Shown: positions 60,836-64,000 of the stretch, piece after piece
Layout: the number at the start of each line of letters is the position of its first letter
Numbering within the stretch: the first letter of the stretch is position 1
Source: Solirubrobacter deserti
Lineage (GTDB): Bacteria; Actinomycetota; Thermoleophilia; Solirubrobacterales; Solirubrobacteraceae
DNA length: 64,000 bases
NCBI RefSeq assembly: GCF_027587175.1
Contig: NZ_JAPCID010000026.1
Location: forward strand, 1 to 64,000
Direction of reading: 5' to 3'
Program-made: the position numbers and the translations under genes
Notes under the pieces: generated by a model
Database searches by the model: none
The model's input: the letters and a program-made list of their open reading frames with translations, nothing else
Told to the model about the DNA's origin: nothing

Positions 60836-62299
60836 ATGAGGAGAGCCTGGCCCGCCTACCGCACCCTCTGGATCTTCCTGCTGCTCGGCTGGACCGTCAG
60901 CGCCGCCGACCGCGCGCTCACCGGCCCGGTGGTCACGTGGATGATCGAGAACGAAGTCGGGTTCCTCGCGGGTGTCGAGAAGCCCTACGCGCTCGCGGGC
61001 CTGATCGGCGGCCTGTTCTTCGCCGGCTACATGCTCACCCAGTTCCCGGGCGGCTACCTCGGCGACAAGTACGGGCACCGCACGATCATCGTCATCAGCC
61101 TGATCTGGGCCGGCATCGCGACGATCATCAGCGGCGTCATCACCGGCCTGGTCGCGTTCATCGCCGTGCGCGTGATCACCGGCCTCGGGGAGGGCGCGTT
61201 CTACTCCAACGACCGCTCGCTGATCGCCGAGCAGACGCCGCGCGAGAAGCGCAGCCTCGGCATGGGCGTCGTGATCACCGGCCTCGCGCTCGGCATCACG
61301 ATCGCGACCGTGTTCGCGCCGAACATGATCGGCCTCGGCGGCGACGTGTTCGGCGGGGAGGACGCGTGGCGGATGCCGTTCCTCATCCTCGGCGCGGCGA
61401 CGCTCGTGGTCGGCATCGCCGTCGCGGCCTACTTCCGCCGCCAGGAGCCCGGCCTGCCGTACGGCCGGGCGCTCGTGCACATGCTGGCCTACAGCGCGAT
61501 CGGCCTCGCCGCCGTGATGGCGGTCTACTTCGTCGGCGACGCCGCCGGGCTCAGCGACCTCTGGATCGCGGTGCTCGAGGTGGGCCTCGCGCTCGGCCTG
61601 GTCGCGTTCGTGTTCGCCCGCAAGCAGGGCGAGCTCGCACCGGTCCTGCGCAACCGCGACCTGATGCTGATCAACGTCGCGTTCATCGCCGTGCTGTGGA
61701 ACCTGTGGTTCTTCAGCTTCTGGTCGGTGTCGATCGTCGCCGACGCGGCGGGCTCGAGCTTCGGACGCTCCGCGCTGATCGCGGCGTTCAACGCCGGCGC
61801 GGGCATCCTCGGCTTCCCGACGGGCGGCTGGCTGTCCGACGTCGCCGTCCGGCGCGGGATCGGCCGCAAGCCGCTCGTCGTCGCGTTCACCACGTTGCAG
61901 TGCGTGCTGACCGTGATCTTCGGCTTCGTCGTCGCGGGCGGTGGCGCCAACGTGTGGGTGATGGCCGCGCTGCTGTTCTCCGCCAGCACGTTCTTCAACG
62001 CCATGCAGCCGATCGCGCAGGCGATGCTGGCCGACATCGCCGACCCCGCCCATCACGGCGCGGCGTTCGGGATGAACAACCTGATCGGCGAGATCGGCGC
62101 CGTCCTCTCCCCCGCCGTCAGCGGGGCGCTGCGCGACGCCACGGGCGGCTGGTCGACCGCCGTCTTCGTGGACGCCGCGCTGATCGGAGGCGCCGTGATC
62201 CTCTTCCTGCTCGTGCGCGAGGCGACGGGCGGGGAGGAGCGGCCCGCCGGACGGTTCCGGCGGGCCAGATCCCTTACGGGTTCGTCGTCGACAGCGTGA
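60836..62299 (+). CDS. MFS transporter, anion/organic-acid type
   Basis: This 487-aa protein has about 12 membrane helices. LWIFLLLGWTVSAADRALTG, FAGYMLTQFPGGYLGDKYGH (MFS signature loop) and GLGEGAFYSNDRSLIAEQTP resemble the anion:cation symporter/aromatic-acid branch. ATG 60836 starts the first helix region. Divergent from gcdH, it may import a dicarboxylic or aromatic acid for that pathway. Its end overlaps the convergent peptidase gene by 26 bp. Confidence 0.85.
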   Translation: MRRAWPAYRTLWIFLLLGWTVSAADRALTGPVVTWMIENEVGFLAGVEKPYALAGLIGGLFFAGYMLTQFPGGYLGDKYGHRTIIVISLIWAGIATIISGVITGLVAFIAVRVITGLGEGAFYSNDRSLIAEQTPREKRSLGMGVVITGLALGITIATVFAPNMIGLGGDVFGGEDAWRMPFLILGAATLVVGIAVAAYFRRQEPGLPYGRALVHMLAYSAIGLAAVMAVYFVGDAAGLSDLWIAVLEVGLALGLVAFVFARKQGELAPVLRNRDLMLINVAFIAVLWNLWFFSFWSVSIVADAAGSSFGRSALIAAFNAGAGILGFPTGGWLSDVAVRRGIGRKPLVVAFTTLQCVLTVIFGFVVAGGGANVWVMAALLFSASTFFNAMQPIAQAMLADIADPAHHGAAFGMNNLIGEIGAVLSPAVSGALRDATGGWSTAVFVDAALIGGAVILFLLVREATGGEERPAGRFRRARSLTGSSSTA

Positions 62300-64000
62300 A
62301 CGTCACCGTCTTGGAGTAGGTCCCCGTCCGCAGCGGATCGGTGGCCTTGATCAGCTGCTTGAACGTGACGCCGACCTTCTCGCCCGAGGTCGGTCCGGTC
62401 CAGGTCGACTTGGCGAGCTCGGCGCGCAGCGGCTCCGCGAGCGAGAACGCGCCGTTGGTCATGTGGCCGAGGTTGCTGACCGTCAGCGTCGCGTCACCGG
62501 CCGTCGAGGTGACGGTGGCGTCCGTGGTCGCCGTGTACTCCTGCTGGCGGCCCGGGATGAACGGATCGAACGCGGCCGGCGTGCCCAGCGTCAGCGAGAG
62601 CGTGGCCGGGACGGTTCCCGTCACATCGCCCGGCGTGGACGTGACGCCCTCGCCGATCGCGGACGCCAGCGCGCCCGAGCCACCGACGACCGGCAGCGTG
62701 ACCGTGCTGCCGGCCAGGTCGAGCGACACCTGCGTCCCGGCGGCCGGGCGGATCGTGTACTCCCGGTCGCTCGAGAACACCATCAGGGCGAGCCGGCGGC
62801 CGGCCGGGATGACCGCGTCCTTGGCCTGCATCGTGAAGTTCAGGCGGTAGAACGTGCCGGGCGTGGTCGGCTCGGAGGTGTACTCGGAGTTCCGGTTCTC
62901 CGGGTCCATCCAGCCGCGCGTGATGATCGTGCCGTTGCCCGTCTCGGGGAAGGAGACGAGCGCGGCGCTGAAGTTCGCGCGCTTGCTGAAGGACGCGTTG
63001 AGCGAGAGCTTGGGCGTGCCGCTGATGCGGATCGCGCTCTTGAGCGGAGCCGTCTGGTAGATCAGGCGGTTGGGCGAGCTGGCCGCGTTCATCAGCGCGC
63101 CGGCGGTGATCGACGCGTCGTCGGTCAGCGTCTCCGCGCCGGCCGAGGGCCGCGGGTCGAACGTGAGGCCGCCGCGGGTGGCGCCGCCCGGCTTGAGCTT
63201 GAGCGTCGCGTCCTGCGTCGCGGGATCGGGCCAGTCGGCGTACGCCGTCGGGTTCTCGTTGCCGCACGCGAGGCTGACCGCCGCGCCGTCGGTGGCCGTG
63301 ACCGTGCCGCTGAGCGTGAGGGTGTTGCCGTTGATCAGCTTGATCGTGCGAGCGGCGTTGCCCGCGATCGTCACCGCGTTGCCCACCATGTAGGCGCTCG
63401 CGTCGGCGACCGTGACCTTGTCGGACGCCGAGACGGCGCCGGCGACCGTCGTGTTGCGCGGCGGGCACGCATCCGCCTCGCGCACGACCCAGGACTTCAC
63501 GCTGTCCACGCCGTTCTCGTGGCCCCACAGGTACTTCGTGAACCAGCGGTTGAGCATGTCGTACGGGATCGCCCGCGTGTGGCCGCCCTGGTGGAAGTAG
63601 AACTGGCGCGCGACGTTGTTGCGCTTGAGCACGTCCCACAGCTGGGCCGCGTTCTTGGTCATGACGTTGAAGTCGTTGCCGCCGTGGACGAGCAGGGTGG
63701 CGGCCTTGATCTTGTCCGCGTCCTTCATGTAGTTGCGCTCGTCCCAGGTGGCGTTGCGGTTGCCCGTGACGCGGTCCTGGGTGGCCGTGATCTCGTCGAT
63801 GATCGGCCAGCACACCGAGCGGTTCGGGCGCGTGTCCTCGAGGCGGGAGTACGTGTACTCGGCCAGCACGTCGAGGTCCTCACCGAGGTAGGCGTTGGTG
63901 CCGCTCTGGCCGCCCGCGTCGCGGTGCGGGGCGCGCACGAGCCCGTACGAGCGGTAGTAGTCGTACCAGTCCGAGATCGCGGCGATCGGCGCGATGGCCG
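62274..64000 (-). CDS. CocE/PepX-type X-prolyl peptidase, 5' part outside the window
   Basis: At least 575 residues of a secreted S15-type hydrolase are visible; the N-terminus lies beyond base 64000. Visible parts include APIAAISDWYDYYRSYGLVR, ATLLVHGGNDFNVMTKNAAQ (catalytic-Asp region), FYFHQGGHTRAIPYDMLNRW (catalytic His) and the C-terminal jelly roll (GRRLALMVFSSDREYTI). The last 110 residues are an extra domain (LGHMTNGAFSLAEPLRAELA, VTFKQLIKATDPLRTGTYSK). That domain is nearly the same as the end of the DUF6351 protein at 42551-44998. It cleaves peptides or esters outside the cell. Confidence 0.88.
   Translation of the reverse strand, partial: AIAPIAAISDWYDYYRSYGLVRAPHRDAGGQSGTNAYLGEDLDVLAEYTYSRLEDTRPNRSVCWPIIDEITATQDRVTGNRNATWDERNYMKDADKIKAATLLVHGGNDFNVMTKNAAQLWDVLKRNNVARQFYFHQGGHTRAIPYDMLNRWFTKYLWGHENGVDSVKSWVVREADACPPRNTTVAGAVSASDKVTVADASAYMVGNAVTIAGNAARTIKLINGNTLTLSGTVTATDGAAVSLACGNENPTAYADWPDPATQDATLKLKPGGATRGGLTFDPRPSAGAETLTDDASITAGALMNAASSPNRLIYQTAPLKSAIRISGTPKLSLNASFSKRANFSAALVSFPETGNGTIITRGWMDPENRNSEYTSEPTTPGTFYRLNFTMQAKDAVIPAGRRLALMVFSSDREYTIRPAAGTQVSLDLAGSTVTLPVVGGSGALASAIGEGVTSTPGDVTGTVPATLSLTLGTPAAFDPFIPGRQQEYTATTDATVTSTAGDATLTVSNLGHMTNGAFSLAEPLRAELAKSTWTGPTSGEKVGVTFKQLIKATDPLRTGTYSKTVTFTLSTTNP

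Overview
The window is high-GC DNA with dense, overlapping genes. It most resembles a soil actinobacterium of the class Thermoleophilia (Solirubrobacter/Conexibacter type). The signs are a secreted protein whose N-terminus is typical of that group (SLALFLALGGGAYAA followed by LPRNSVGSAQL), a DUF6351 secreted enzyme, a D104/K124-type phosphofructokinase, and a large aromatic-catabolism repertoire with GTGA/ATGA translational coupling. The taxonomic call is inference from gene families; there is no rRNA in the window.

Region 1 (1-13.6 kb) is an accessory island with visibly lower GC. Fourteen copies of a short repeat (core CTTTTCGACG with A or G next; best form AAAGTGGTCTTTCTCGACGG) all point the same way. 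They cut the DNA into cassettes, most of which carry one small gene on either strand. Recognisable cargo includes an Imm7-type immunity protein, a DUF262/DUF1524 (GmrSD-like) nuclease with a 44-aa zinc-ribbon partner, a large protein with a HEPN-like motif, a GreA-C-like protein and a DUF5063 protein. Two cassettes are frameshifted. A decayed IS110-family element sits against one repeat copy. The layout looks like an integron cassette array, but no integrase is in the window and canonical attC boxes are not evident.

Region 2 (13.6-24.8 kb) looks like an integrated plasmid-like or conjugative element. It has two secreted proteins, a sigma-factor/zinc-finger/membrane fusion protein, a TraG/VirD4-like coupling ATPase, a replication-relaxation protein, an iteron/inverted-repeat locus, ParA with a small partner, a cluster of TGCGCA palindromes, and a large winged-helix protein that could be a replication initiator. 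It ends beside a tRNA-Asp gene.

Region 3 (24.9-64 kb) is ordinary chromosome rich in catabolic genes. It starts with an RTX-repeat protein, an MMPL transporter, a PPi-type phosphofructokinase and an MFS permease. pobA follows, then small ArsR/SRPBCC/RibD and TetR/membrane-protein units. A nine-reading-unit minus-strand operon with a clear promoter encodes a Liv-type ABC importer (its two ATPases fused), a MaoC hydratase, an SDR, an amidohydrolase and an acyl-CoA ligase, with a MarR gene upstream. A DUF6351 enzyme is next, then a complete beta-ketoadipate operon (pcaIJFHGBDC plus an IclR regulator as last gene) behind two palindromic operators. PobA turns 4-hydroxybenzoate into protocatechuate and the pca operon takes that to succinyl-CoA and acetyl-CoA.

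The right end has a Fur-family regulator, a very large secreted M14 carboxypeptidase, a winged-helix regulator, and a probable small structured RNA with its own promoter, LacI-type operator and terminator. An alcohol dehydrogenase/acyl-CoA dehydrogenase pair, a glutaryl-CoA dehydrogenase, an MFS transporter and a truncated CocE/PepX-type peptidase complete the window. The truncated peptidase shares a C-terminal domain with the DUF6351 protein 17 kb away.
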